This document shows, one piece after another, positions 36,050 to 46,851 of a DNA stretch of 64,000 nt. The notes under the pieces are model-generated. The model saw only the letters and a list, made by a program, of their open reading frames with translations. It was not told where the DNA came from and searched no databases. The DNA comes from CAYFKJ01 sp964343605 (GTDB taxonomy: Bacteria > Pseudomonadota > Alphaproteobacteria > UBA2966). How positions within the stretch are numbered: the first letter of the stretch is position 1; the number at the start of each line of letters is the position of its first letter. A program made the position numbers and the translations under genes. The stretch is taken from the NCBI GenBank assembly GCA_964343605.1, contig CAYFKJ010000008.1:1-64000 (forward strand), written 5' to 3'.

Positions 36050-37423
36050 TTAGTGCAAATAACCGAGCAGCCGCCACCAGAGGTAGTTCACCGGCATCAC
36101 GGCGATCATGGTTGCAAGCAAGAGCACGAGACTTGCCTTGACCGAATCACGCACGCGGACGCCGCAAATCTGTGCCGCAACGACGAGCGGCGCCGCCTGA
36201 AACGGCAAGATGACCATGGAAAATCCCACGACGATCATCATCAGCACCGTTGCCACCGGCAGACCGGAAGCCTCGGCAATGCCGCCGGCCATGGGCGCCA
36301 TCACCGCGGGAATGCCGGGATTGGTCACCAGCGGCCCGATCAGCGTGCCGGCGATCGTCATCACGGTGAACGTCCAGGCGTCGTTCCCTGGCTCGAATTC
36401 CGCAATATCGATCAGCCAGCGCCCCATGGCCTGCGCAAGGCCGCTGTCCGTTGCCAGCGCTCCCAGACCCATAATGCCCGCGACGTATATGAATGGTGAG
36501 ACGTCGACCTTTTCGGCGAAAGCGCGGGAACTGATCACGCCGATACCCGGGATCACGCACAGCGCGGCAACCGCCAGGGCGATCCAGGCGGGCGATATGT
36601 GGTGGACGAAGTCGGTGACCCAGAGGACCAGGGCGACGATCAGCATCAAGGCAAGCCGAATCTCATCGCCTTCCGGCGGAACGCTCCGGGATTTCTCGGA
36701 CTTGGAGGGCGTGTCGGGGAACAGCAGAACGATGGCCGCAATGATCACGAAAGCCCTCAACAGCCCCAAGACCGGAAAATGCAGCAGAAGATAGCTGCCG
36801 TACTCGGGCACGATGCCGTAGAGCGTTTCCGCCGCCCCGACCAGGACGATGTTCGGAACGTTGGCGGGCAGGATGGTCATGGGCACCAGGAAGGTACCGT
36901 AGGCAAGGGCCAGCACCATTCCGGTGCGGCCTCGGCTGCCCTCGCCGAATCCATAGGAATTCGCGATGGCGATTACGATGGGCGCCAATAGCAGGACGCG
37001 TCCCATGGTTGCCGGCATGACGAACGCCAGCCCAACGCTGACGAACACGACCCCGGAAATGATGCCGATATAACTGGCGCCGAATTTCGGTGCGATGACC
37101 TGGGCGATGCGTTCCCCCAGTCCGGTCACCCGAACCGCCACGGCAATGATTAGCCCGGCGAAGACCATCCACAAGGCGGCCGAATGAAAGCCCGAAAAGA
37201 TCACGGCCGCCGGCGCCGCGCCAAGAAGCATGGCAAACAGGAAGAACAACAGGGCCGTTACAAATTCGGGAATGATGGCGCTGGCCAGCAGGCCCAACAT
37301 GGCGATCCCCAACGCGGCCGCCCTGGCGGCCTGCGGCGGCAGACCATCCGGCGGAAAAAGGAAAAGATAGACCGCGAGGGCGGCCGCCGAACCGGCAACA
37401 ATACGTGGCAGGTGGCGGCTCAC
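36050..37423 (-). CDS. Anion permease (SLC13/DASS-like)
   Basis: This is a 457-residue membrane protein with about 12 hydrophobic segments. The pattern FVMPATMGRVLLLAPIVIAIA, the central MGLGALATDSGLAQAMGRWL and the C-terminal TNPGIPAVMAPMAGGIAEASGLPV resemble the DASS/citrate transporter superfamily of carboxylate carriers. A GTG at 37423 (VSRHLPRIVAG), four bases after the HMG-CoA lyase stop, is the likely start. The preceding 103 codons only re-read the lyase gene. Placement suggests an organic acid linked to leucine or ketone metabolism. Confidence 0.8.
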   Translation of the reverse strand: MSRHLPRIVAGSAAALAVYLFLFPPDGLPPQAARAAALGIAMLGLLASAIIPEFVTALLFFLFAMLLGAAPAAVIFSGFHSAALWMVFAGLIIAVAVRVTGLGERIAQVIAPKFGASYIGIISGVVFVSVGLAFVMPATMGRVLLLAPIVIAIANSYGFGEGSRGRTGMVLALAYGTFLVPMTILPANVPNIVLVGAAETLYGIVPEYGSYLLLHFPVLGLLRAFVIIAAIVLLFPDTPSKSEKSRSVPPEGDEIRLALMLIVALVLWVTDFVHHISPAWIALAVAALCVIPGIGVISSRAFAEKVDVSPFIYVAGIMGLGALATDSGLAQAMGRWLIDIAEFEPGNDAWTFTVMTIAGTLIGPLVTNPGIPAVMAPMAGGIAEASGLPVATVLMMIVVGFSMVILPFQAAPLVVAAQICGVRVRDSVKASLVLLLATMIAVMPVNYLWWRLLGYLH

Positions 37424-37427
37424 TGGC

Positions 37428-38333
37428 TCAAGCGATTTTTGCCGCCATCGCCAAGGCAACCTTGGAGGCTGGAGGACGGTCCAGCGCTTCGCAAATAAAT
37501 CGGCCGGCGGCCGCGACCTTGTCGAGATCGACTCCGGTTTGAACGCCGAGACCGTCGAGCATGTAGAGGACGTCCTCCGTGGCCACGTTGCCCGCTGCAC
37601 CCGGGGCGTAGGGGCATCCACCGAGGCCTGCAGTCGAACTGTCGATGACGCTGATACCCGATTCAAGCGCCACCAGGATGTTCGCCAGCGCCTGGCCGTA
37701 GGTATCGTGGAAATGAACCGCCAGGCGGTCATGGGGAATGGACAGCGATACCGCGTCGATCAGATCGCGCGCCTTGTCGGGCGTACCGACGCCGATCGTG
37801 TCGCCCAACGAAATCTCATAACAGCCCATGGCCAACAGCTTTTCAGCAATCTCCACCACCAGGCCCGGATCGATATCGCCCTCGTAGGGACAACCCAGGA
37901 CGCAACTGATGTAGCCTCTGACGCGAACGTTCTTCTCGCTCGCGACATCGCAGATGGCGGCGGCGCGCTCCAGCGATTCCGCGATGGAACATCGCGTGTT
38001 TTTCTGCGAAAAGGTCTCGGAGGCGGCCGCGAACGAGGCGACTTCCTCCATTCCCGCAGCAACAGCCGCTTGCAATCCTTTCAGGTTGGGGGCGAGGACG
38101 GCATAGACGACACCGTCCCGCCGTTTCAGGGTTGCCACGACATCAGCGGTATCAGCCATTTGCGGCACCGCTTTCGGAGAGACGAACGCGCCGGCCTCGA
38201 CGTACGGGAGACCAGCACCGGCCAACATGTCGATGAACGCCACCTTGGTGACGGTCGGCACCATGTGCGGCTCGTTCTGAAGTCCGTCACGGGCGCCGAC
38301 TTCCACGATCTTCACGTGCCGTGGCCGGCTCAT
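37428..38333 (-). CDS. Hydroxymethylglutaryl-CoA lyase
   Basis: This 301-residue enzyme cleaves HMG-CoA to acetyl-CoA and acetoacetate, the last step of leucine degradation. It has VEVGARDGLQNEP near the N-terminus, AVHFHDTYGQALAN (metal-binding His-x-His), and the catalytic-loop GLGGCPYAPGAAGNVATEDV. The length is typical. Its start lies one base from the carboxylase alpha stop, indicating coupling. Confidence 0.95.
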   Translation of the reverse strand: MSRPRHVKIVEVGARDGLQNEPHMVPTVTKVAFIDMLAGAGLPYVEAGAFVSPKAVPQMADTADVVATLKRRDGVVYAVLAPNLKGLQAAVAAGMEEVASFAAASETFSQKNTRCSIAESLERAAAICDVASEKNVRVRGYISCVLGCPYEGDIDPGLVVEIAEKLLAMGCYEISLGDTIGVGTPDKARDLIDAVSLSIPHDRLAVHFHDTYGQALANILVALESGISVIDSSTAGLGGCPYAPGAAGNVATEDVLYMLDGLGVQTGVDLDKVAAAGRFICEALDRPPASKVALAMAAKIA

Positions 38334-38334
38334 G

Positions 38335-40353
<2,019 letters not shown>

Positions 40354-40370
40354 ATGACGATCCCGCGTTC

Positions 40371-41159
40371 CTAGTCAGCCCACTTGGGCTTGCGTTTTTC
40401 GAAAAATGCCGTGATGCCCTCGCTGGCTTCGGCACTGGCACGCCGTTCGGCGATCCGCTTGGCGGTGTTCTCGATCAAGGCCGCGTCCACGGCTTGTCCG
40501 TAGACAGCGGCGATCAAATCCTTGGAGGCCGCCACCGCGCCCGGCGCCGTATCCAGGAACATGCGGGCAAAGCGTTCCGAGGACGCCCGCATTTCGCCCT
40601 CGTCGTTGACGACGAGATGCAGGAGCCCGATGCGGTGCGCTTCCATGGCATCGAAGCGCTCGGCGGTCAGGAAGAATCGCCGGGCCTGCCGCGCGCCCAC
40701 CGCCGCGATCACGTAAGGCGAGATCACAGCCGGGATCAGGCCGAGTTTGACTTCCGAAAGCGAAAACGTTGCGCTTCGTACGCCGATGGCAATGTCGCAG
40801 GCGGCGACGACACCCACACCGCCGCCGTACGCCGGCCCCTGGACAAGGGCGACGGTCGGCTTGGCCATAACGTCAAGCTTCCGCAGCATTTCGCCGAGCT
40901 GGCGTGAATCCGCCAGGTTTTCCTCCTCCGAATACGCCGCCACGCGCTTCATCCAATCGAGATCGGCGCCGGCGCAGAAACTCCGGCCCCGCGCCGCAAT
41001 CACGACCATTCGGACTTCATCGTCGTCCGCGACAGCGTCGAAACGGCGCGAGAGTTCGGCGATTACGTTTTCATCGAAGGCGTTGTGAACCTCAGGGCGG
41101 TTGAGCGTGATCGTCGCAACGCCAAGGTCGTCAATCTGCAAGGTCGTTGTATCAGCCAT
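40371..41159 (-). CDS. Enoyl-CoA hydratase/isomerase (methylglutaconyl-CoA hydratase)
   Basis: This 262-residue crotonase-family protein has the oxyanion hole segments ARGRSFCAGADLDWM and VQGPAYGGGVGVVAACDIAI, with SEVKLGLIPAVISPYV following. Position between the two carboxylase subunits strongly suggests methylglutaconyl-CoA hydratase. It starts MADTTTLQIDDLG at 41159, four bases after the beta-subunit stop. A longer ORF reading re-uses carboxylase sequence. Confidence 0.92.
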   Translation of the reverse strand: MADTTTLQIDDLGVATITLNRPEVHNAFDENVIAELSRRFDAVADDDEVRMVVIAARGRSFCAGADLDWMKRVAAYSEEENLADSRQLGEMLRKLDVMAKPTVALVQGPAYGGGVGVVAACDIAIGVRSATFSLSEVKLGLIPAVISPYVIAAVGARQARRFFLTAERFDAMEAHRIGLLHLVVNDEGEMRASSERFARMFLDTAPGAVAASKDLIAAVYGQAVDAALIENTAKRIAERRASAEASEGITAFFEKRKPKWAD

Positions 41160-41163
41160 TTGT

Positions 41164-42771
41164 CTACATCCGGAATATGCCGAAATCGGTCTTTTCGACC
41201 GGTTTGTTGAGCGCCGCCGAAACGGAAAGGCCGAGCACCATCCGGGATTCAGCCGGATCGATGATGCCGTCGTCCCACAGGCGGGCACTGGCATAGTAGG
41301 GATGCCCCTGTGTTTCGTATTGCTCACGTATGGGTTTCTTGAACTCGGTCTCCTCGTTTTCCGGCCAGGTTTCGCCGCGCGCCTCCATGGCGTCGCGCTT
41401 CACCTGGCTCAACACATTGGCGGCCTGCTCACCACCCATCACGGAAATCCGGGCGTTGGGCCACATCCACAGGAAGCGGGGGCTATAGGCCCGGCCGCAC
41501 ATGCCGTAATTGCCGGCGCCGTGGGAGCCGCCGATGATCATCGTGAACTTGGGTACCTGGGCGCAGGCGACTGCCGTCACCATTTTCGCGCCGTCTTTGG
41601 CGATGCCCCCCGCCTCATATTTCTGACCCACCATGAAGCCCGTGATGTTCTGCAGGAAGATCAGGGGAATGCCGCGCTGACAGCACAATTCAACGAAATG
41701 TGCACCCTTGAGGGCCGATTCTGAAAACAAAATCCCGTTATTGGCGACGATGCCTACCGGATAGCCGAAGAGGTGGGCAAACCCGGTCACCAGCGTCGTG
41801 CCATAGAGTTTCTTGAATTCGTCGAACTCGCTGCCGTCCACGATGCGGGTGATGACTTCGCGGACGTCGTAGGGCGTACGCACGTCGGCCGGGATCACGC
41901 CGTGCATTTCCTCCGGTGCATGGAGCGGATCGCGGTTTTCACGGACGACCACGTTGGGGATTTTCTCGCGGTTGAGATTGCCCACCACGCGGCGGGCCAG
42001 GGCCAGCGCGTGCTCGTCGTTGACGGCATAGTGATCGGTGACGCCGGAAGTCCGAGAATGAACATCGGCGCCGCCCAGTTCCTCCGCCGTGACCACCTCC
42101 CCCGTTGCCGCTTTTACCAGCGGCGGGCCGCCCAGGAAGATGGTGCCCTGGTTGCGGACGATAATGCTCTCGTCGGACATCGCCGGCACGTAAGCGCCGC
42201 CGGCCGTGCAGCTACCCATGACGATGGCGATCTGCGGAATGCCTGCCGCCGACATGTTGGCCTGGTTGAAGAAAATGCGTCCGAAATGCTCGCGGTCGGG
42301 AAAAACCTCGTCTTGGGACGGCAGGTTGGCGCCGCCGGAATCGACCAGGTAGATGCACGGCAGGTTGTTTTCCTTGGCGATCTCCTGGGCCCTGAGGTGT
42401 TTCTTCACCGTCATGGGGAAATAGCTGCCACCCTTGACCGTGGCATCGTTGGCGACAACGACGCATTCCTGACCCCGCACGCGGCCAATGCCGGTGATGA
42501 CCCCGGCGGACGAAATGTCGCCGCTGTACATGCCGTGCGCCGCCAGTTGGGAGAACTCCAGGAACGGCGAGCCGGGGTCGAGAAGGTGTCGAACGCGGTC
42601 GCGGGGCAGAAGCTTACCGCGGTCGGTGTGCTTCTTCCGGGCGCGTTCGCCGCCGCCCTGTTTGACTTCCGCCACCTGCCCGCGCAAATCCTCCACCAGG
42701 CCACCCATGACGGCGGCGTTTTCCTTGAACTGCGGCGACCGGGTATCGGTCTGGCTCTGCAAAACAGTCAT
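41164..42771 (-). CDS. Methylcrotonoyl-CoA carboxylase carboxyltransferase subunit
   Basis: This 535-residue acyl-CoA carboxyltransferase beta subunit has LPRDRVRHLLDPGSPFLE near the N-terminus, then GGANLPSQDEVFPDREHFGRIFFNQA and GSCTAGGAYVPAMSDES in the first domain and GFMVGQKYEAGGIAKDGAKMV in the second. The N-terminal YSGDISSAGVITGIGRV is typical of methylcrotonyl-type enzymes. It opens the operon 42771-36050, convergent with nothing and divergent from the SDR gene. Confidence 0.95.
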   Translation of the reverse strand: MTVLQSQTDTRSPQFKENAAVMGGLVEDLRGQVAEVKQGGGERARKKHTDRGKLLPRDRVRHLLDPGSPFLEFSQLAAHGMYSGDISSAGVITGIGRVRGQECVVVANDATVKGGSYFPMTVKKHLRAQEIAKENNLPCIYLVDSGGANLPSQDEVFPDREHFGRIFFNQANMSAAGIPQIAIVMGSCTAGGAYVPAMSDESIIVRNQGTIFLGGPPLVKAATGEVVTAEELGGADVHSRTSGVTDHYAVNDEHALALARRVVGNLNREKIPNVVVRENRDPLHAPEEMHGVIPADVRTPYDVREVITRIVDGSEFDEFKKLYGTTLVTGFAHLFGYPVGIVANNGILFSESALKGAHFVELCCQRGIPLIFLQNITGFMVGQKYEAGGIAKDGAKMVTAVACAQVPKFTMIIGGSHGAGNYGMCGRAYSPRFLWMWPNARISVMGGEQAANVLSQVKRDAMEARGETWPENEETEFKKPIREQYETQGHPYYASARLWDDGIIDPAESRMVLGLSVSAALNKPVEKTDFGIFRM

Positions 42772-42905
42772 CTCGGTGGGTTCCCATCATTCGAATCAAA
42801 GCATGCGCCTAAGTATTTTCCGTGCGCAACCGAAAACGAGGTAGCAGCGCGCGTCCGGACCACTGCTATAGTGCGCCGGACGAATTTCAGGACGAGGAGT
42901 TTTTG

Positions 42906-43688
42906 ATGGCTTACCAACCTTTCGACTTGAGCGGAAAGGTGGCTTTGGTGACCGGCGGCAACGGCGGCATCGGGCTCGGCATGGCGGACGCGGCGGCGCA
43001 AGCGGGCGCCGATATCTGCATCTGGGGCACCAACGCCGACAAAAACGCGGCTGCGGCGGACAGCCTCAAAGCCCACGGCGGCAAGGTCGAGGCCCTGATC
43101 TGCGACGTTGCCGACGAGGCGGCGGTGGAGGCGGCCTTTGGCGAAACACTCTCCCTCATGGGCAGGGTTGATACCTGCATCGCCAACGCCGGTGTGACCG
43201 GCCGGGCCAAGTCGTTCCTTGACCTGGATGCCGACGAGTGGCGCCGCGTCCTGGCCGTCAACCTCGACGGCGTATTCTTTACGCTTAAAGCCGCTGCCCG
43301 CCATATGACGGAGCGCGCGGAGGCAGGCGATCCCGGTGGCCGCCTGGTCGTCACGGCGAGTTTGGCGGCGATTTCGGGCGCGGCGCGCAACGAACATTAC
43401 GCCGCGACCAAGGGCGGCGTCATCTCGATGGTCCGGGCGCTGGCTGTCGAATTCGCGGGCAAGGGCATCACGGCCAACGCCGTCCTGCCGGGCTGGATCG
43501 AAACCGACATGACGGAACGCCTGACCAGTTGGCAGAAGTTCTCGGACGCTGTACTGCCCCGCATTCCGGCGCGGCGCTGGGGCAGACCGGAGGATTTCGG
43601 CGGCATGGCCGTCTACATCATGAGCGACGCAAGCGCCTATCACACCGGCGACACCTTCCTGATCGACGGCGGGTATTTCCTGTTCTGA
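42906..43688 (+). CDS. SDR family oxidoreductase
   Basis: This 260-residue classical short-chain dehydrogenase has TGGNGGIGLGM (cofactor motif), NAGV, and the active-site pair S...YAATK (HYAATKGG). The start MAYQPFDLSGK follows aggag. The C-terminal IDGGYFLF is typical of the glucose/gluconate dehydrogenase-like group. It stands alone between two leftward operons, divergent from the carboxylase operon, so it may share its control. Confidence 0.9.
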   Translation: MAYQPFDLSGKVALVTGGNGGIGLGMADAAAQAGADICIWGTNADKNAAAADSLKAHGGKVEALICDVADEAAVEAAFGETLSLMGRVDTCIANAGVTGRAKSFLDLDADEWRRVLAVNLDGVFFTLKAAARHMTERAEAGDPGGRLVVTASLAAISGAARNEHYAATKGGVISMVRALAVEFAGKGITANAVLPGWIETDMTERLTSWQKFSDAVLPRIPARRWGRPEDFGGMAVYIMSDASAYHTGDTFLIDGGYFLF

Positions 43689-43700
43689 ATTTCGCTCCAA

Positions 43701-43803
43701 GTCATTCCCGCGAAGGCGGGAATCCATGCCGTAGCGTTCTGGCTTGCGAAGGCGGTAAAGATCCAGGCACTCAGGCATGGGCCCCCGCCTGCGCGGGGGC
43801 GAC
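43701..43803. repeat. Nested palindromic dispersed repeat (copy 2)
   Basis: It begins gtcattcccgc and immediately forms attcccgc/gcgggaat. A second hairpin is cccccgc (43782-43788) with gcggggg (43793-43799). It lies between the convergent SDR and thioesterase genes, as do the other two copies. Confidence 0.7.
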
Positions 43804-43838
43804 GGGGAGAGTTGGGCGGCTGACTATGGAATACGAAG

Positions 43839-44726
43839 TCACGACCCAACCCTGCCCGCCTGTTCCATCGCGAGTTGCCGAATGTTGTCGGGCAGCGGTG
43901 TCGAGCGGCGGGCGTCCAAATCCAGGTTGACGGCGTACTGGCTCATTTGGGCCGCCAGGTCGCCGGTGCGCATGTTCCACATCTTGTGCACAATTCGGAA
44001 GGATGACTTGCCGACGTCCGTTACCGCCGACTTGATCCTGATCGGATCGCCGGCATCCATTTCCCGCAGGTAGCGGATGTCGATCTCGAAGGTCGACATG
44101 CCGCGCCGTTCCTCCCGCATGTATTCAGGGGTGAATTCGATGGCGTTCATGGCGTGCATGCAGGCGCCGGAGAAGCGGTGGATGTAAAAATTGAAGCTGA
44201 AGTGGCCGAGCACGTCGAGCTCCCTCTGCTTCACGGTCGACAGGCCTGACGGCAGGAAGCCTGCATCGTTTTCAGGATAGCTGCGCTCGTCACGAGCCGG
44301 ACCGTCCCAATCGGTCAGATTTTCCGCCAGGATCGCCTCCGTCTCGGGCGGTATGGGCAGTGCGCGACGGCCGTCCATGTCGAAGTGCAGCGTCGTTTGG
44401 GTCATCGTCGCCGCGACCTCGCCGGTTTGCGAGTTGAAGAGCTTGTGCCCGAACGTCACGACCTTGCCCTTGACGCCGATGATGGCGCTTTCGACATGCA
44501 GCGTTTCGCCGAGCCGCAGCTCCCGCATGAACCGCACATAGCATTCCACGGTCGCGAAGGCGCGGCGCTGCTTGTTGCGAAAATCGCTGCCCAGCTCAAT
44601 CTCTTCGGCGATGGCCAGACAGGCATCGCCGAAGCACTCGAAGTACGACGCCACCGTCATGTGCTCGACGATATCGCAGTCGACCGGCGTGACCCAGCCG
44701 CGGTAGGACTCAATCCACTTACTCAT
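43839..44726 (-). CDS. Double-hotdog acyl-CoA thioesterase
   Basis: This 295-residue protein has two hotdog domains in tandem. The first carries VDCDIVEHMTVASYFE and the second LDVLGHFSFNFYIHRF, each with the Asp...His pattern of 4-hydroxybenzoyl-CoA-type thioesterases. Each domain has the HKMWNMRTG- or HKLFNSQTG-type strand. The ATG at 44726 overlaps the stop of the upstream paralogue by eight bases (ATGAGTAA). It is the last gene of the ten-gene operon. Acyl specificity is unknown. Confidence 0.88.
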   Translation of the reverse strand: MSKWIESYRGWVTPVDCDIVEHMTVASYFECFGDACLAIAEEIELGSDFRNKQRRAFATVECYVRFMRELRLGETLHVESAIIGVKGKVVTFGHKLFNSQTGEVAATMTQTTLHFDMDGRRALPIPPETEAILAENLTDWDGPARDERSYPENDAGFLPSGLSTVKQRELDVLGHFSFNFYIHRFSGACMHAMNAIEFTPEYMREERRGMSTFEIDIRYLREMDAGDPIRIKSAVTDVGKSSFRIVHKMWNMRTGDLAAQMSQYAVNLDLDARRSTPLPDNIRQLAMEQAGRVGS

Positions 44727-45606
44727 TCGTTTCCACCTGCAACTTACTAATTCCTTCGCGGATCTCGTCCGGTAAAGGCACGGGACGGCGGGCGTCGAGA
44801 TCGAAGAACACGCCGAACTGACCGAGCGCCGCACATAACTCCCCCGTCCGCTGATTGACCATCTTGTGAAGAATGCGGAACGACGAGTTGCCGACGTCGG
44901 TTATGGCCGAATAGACGGTGGCGGAATCGCCGGCGTTCAGCTCGCGGTAATAGCGAAGATCCATTTCGAATGTCGAACCGCCGCGCCGGTTGGCGCGAGC
45001 GTATTCGGACGTGATGCCCATGGCAGCCATGACCTGCATTGTCGCCTGGGTGAAGCGCTCGACGTAGAAGTGGGCGCTTGCGTGGCCGATGACGTCCATC
45101 TCCCAAAGTTTGACGGTGTCGCGGTATGTCGGCGTAAATCCTTCCAGGCTATCCGGGAATGAACGCGCCTCGATTTCGGGACCGTCCCACGCGACGGCGT
45201 TCTTGAGCAATTCTTCCCGGCGTTCGGGACAGAACTCCACCGCCTTGCGTTTGTCGAGATCGAGGTGGACGGTCTTGTAGTGCACCACGGCAGTCACCTC
45301 ACCGGTCGCCGAATTCACCACCCTTTGGGCGGAGGTCATGATCTTGCCGTCGATATCCAGCAAGGCGCCTTCGATGTGGAGTACGTCGCCGGCCCTGAGC
45401 TCCTGGGTGAACAGTACCCGGCTTTCGACGGCGGCGAAGCCTTTACGCTCCTCCTTCCGGTAGTTCTCGCCCAGGCCGTGGCCGTCAAGAAAGCCCAGAT
45501 AACCGTCCCCCATGCGCTCCACATAGGAAGAAATAGTGAGATGCTCCATGCTGTCACAATCGTGCGGCAGGACCGCGCCGCGATAGGTTTCGACCCAACC
45601 GCTCAT
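44719..45606 (-). CDS. Double-hotdog acyl-CoA thioesterase (paralogue)
   Basis: This 295-residue protein has the same two-hotdog layout as its downstream neighbour (LPHDCDSMEHLTISSYVERMGD; MDVIGHASAHFYVERF). The two are similar throughout (SGWVETYRG/SKWIESYRG; TDVGNSSFRILHKM/TDVGKSSFRIVHKM), which marks a tandem duplication. The start at 45606 follows ggagag. Divergence suggests the two could have different chain preferences or form a heteromer (inference). Confidence 0.88.
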   Translation of the reverse strand: MSGWVETYRGAVLPHDCDSMEHLTISSYVERMGDGYLGFLDGHGLGENYRKEERKGFAAVESRVLFTQELRAGDVLHIEGALLDIDGKIMTSAQRVVNSATGEVTAVVHYKTVHLDLDKRKAVEFCPERREELLKNAVAWDGPEIEARSFPDSLEGFTPTYRDTVKLWEMDVIGHASAHFYVERFTQATMQVMAAMGITSEYARANRRGGSTFEMDLRYYRELNAGDSATVYSAITDVGNSSFRILHKMVNQRTGELCAALGQFGVFFDLDARRPVPLPDEIREGISKLQVETNE

Positions 45607-45623
45607 AAAACCGTACTCTCCAG

Positions 45624-46229
45624 TTACCAGCCGCCGGTGGCCAGCCACTCGTCGACTTGCGCCAGCCTGTCGGAGCCCCAAAACGGCTCGCCGTCAACAA
45701 AATAGAACGGCGCGCCGAAAACGCCGCGGGCCAGGGCTTCCTCCGTGACTTCCTTGAGCTTCGCCTTGATTTCCGGTTGTTGGATGGCGGCCAGCAGTTC
45801 GTCCCGGTCGACGCCGACTGTTGCTGCTGCGATATCTGCCACGACGTCCGGGTCGCCGGTATTGCGGCCGTCGGCGAAGTAGGCACTGAAAAGAGCCTTG
45901 GCGAGGTCGTGCGCTTTCGACGGATCTATGTCGTTCAGCCAATAAAAAGCGCGCGCGGCGGCCAGCGTGGCGTGGGGAAATCCGTCCGGCAGGGCGAACT
46001 TCACGCCCATCCTGCGGGCCGTCCGGGCGAAGTCGTGTTCGGAATACCTGCCCTTTGCCGGGTACTGCGTCAGCGGCTGCGTGCCTTCCGTCTTGAAGGC
46101 CTGGCCCAGCATGAAGGGCCGCCAGTCGACGGTGCGGCCGTGCTTGGCCGCCACGGCGTCGACACCCTGGGCGCCGAGGTAGGCGTAGGGCGAGGCGAAA
46201 TCGAAATAGAATTCGATGGGATCGGCCAT
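45624..46229 (-). CDS. 2-hydroxychromene-2-carboxylate isomerase family protein (DsbA-like)
   Basis: This 201-residue DsbA-fold protein has FDFASPYAYLG at the N-terminus with Ser in place of the usual CxxC, matching HCCA isomerase/GST-kappa. The C-terminal GVFGAPFYFVDGEPFWGSDRL is a hallmark. HCCA isomerase acts in naphthalene-type aromatic breakdown, but many homologues occur with no such pathway, and none is seen here. Its ATG shares one base with the stop of the upstream paralogue. Confidence 0.9.
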   Translation of the reverse strand: MADPIEFYFDFASPYAYLGAQGVDAVAAKHGRTVDWRPFMLGQAFKTEGTQPLTQYPAKGRYSEHDFARTARRMGVKFALPDGFPHATLAAARAFYWLNDIDPSKAHDLAKALFSAYFADGRNTGDPDVVADIAAATVGVDRDELLAAIQQPEIKAKLKEVTEEALARGVFGAPFYFVDGEPFWGSDRLAQVDEWLATGGW

Positions 46230-46843
46230 CAGATGCCCCCCATGCCGGCGGCCTTCTCTCCCAACCACCAGTCGAGTTGGTCGAGTCTGTCCGCACCCCA
46301 GAACATTTCATCGTCGACGAACATGGTCGGCGCGCCGAACATGCCGGCCTCCAAAGCCTCATTGAAGGCAGCCTGCTCCGCCGCCTTGGCGTCTTCATCA
46401 ATGGCGGCGGCGGCGATATCGTCGGCGGCGATGCCCAGAGGTTCTGCGATGGGAACGAGCTGTTCCGCCTTGCTCATGTCGTTGCCGTCCCCCCAATAGG
46501 CGTCGAACACAGCCAAAGCAAAGCGACGGGCGAGATCGGAATCGGACGCCTTGGTGCGCCAAAAAACGCGGCGGGCCAACTTGCCGTCCATGGGGAAGAC
46601 CTTCGGCATGGTCTGGCGGACGCCCAAATAGGCGCAAAGACGGGCAGCGTCACGGGCGGCGTACTTCAGCTTTGTCGGCACGGTGAGATACCCGGCGCCC
46701 GTCGCCTTGAACATGTGGCCGAGCGAAATGGGACGCCAGTCGACCTCCCGCCCGTGACGTCCCGCCACTGCGTCGATCTTGCAGGCGGCGGGATAGGAAT
46801 AGGCGGAGGTGAAGTCGAAATTGAACTTGATGGGGTCGGCCAT
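46229..46843 (-). CDS. 2-hydroxychromene-2-carboxylate isomerase family protein (paralogue)
   Basis: This 204-residue paralogue starts MADPIKFNFDFTSAYSY; the Pro after the active Ser of its partner is Ala here. The C-terminus is GMFGAPTMFVDDEMFWGADRLDQ. A strong aggaggc site precedes the ATG. Head-to-tail TGATG overlap with the next gene suggests equal production and perhaps a heterodimer. The changed active-site residue could mean altered activity. Confidence 0.9.
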   Translation of the reverse strand: MADPIKFNFDFTSAYSYPAACKIDAVAGRHGREVDWRPISLGHMFKATGAGYLTVPTKLKYAARDAARLCAYLGVRQTMPKVFPMDGKLARRVFWRTKASDSDLARRFALAVFDAYWGDGNDMSKAEQLVPIAEPLGIAADDIAAAAIDEDAKAAEQAAFNEALEAGMFGAPTMFVDDEMFWGADRLDQLDWWLGEKAAGMGGI

Positions 46844-46851
46844 GAAGCCTC

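Noticed and set aside
37424..37732. An N-terminal extension of the anion permease.
   Set aside because: It overlaps HMG-CoA lyase and has no membrane-protein character.
43701..43803. A phage or transposon end.
   Set aside because: No transposase or target duplication is present; the pattern matches the other two dispersed palindromes.
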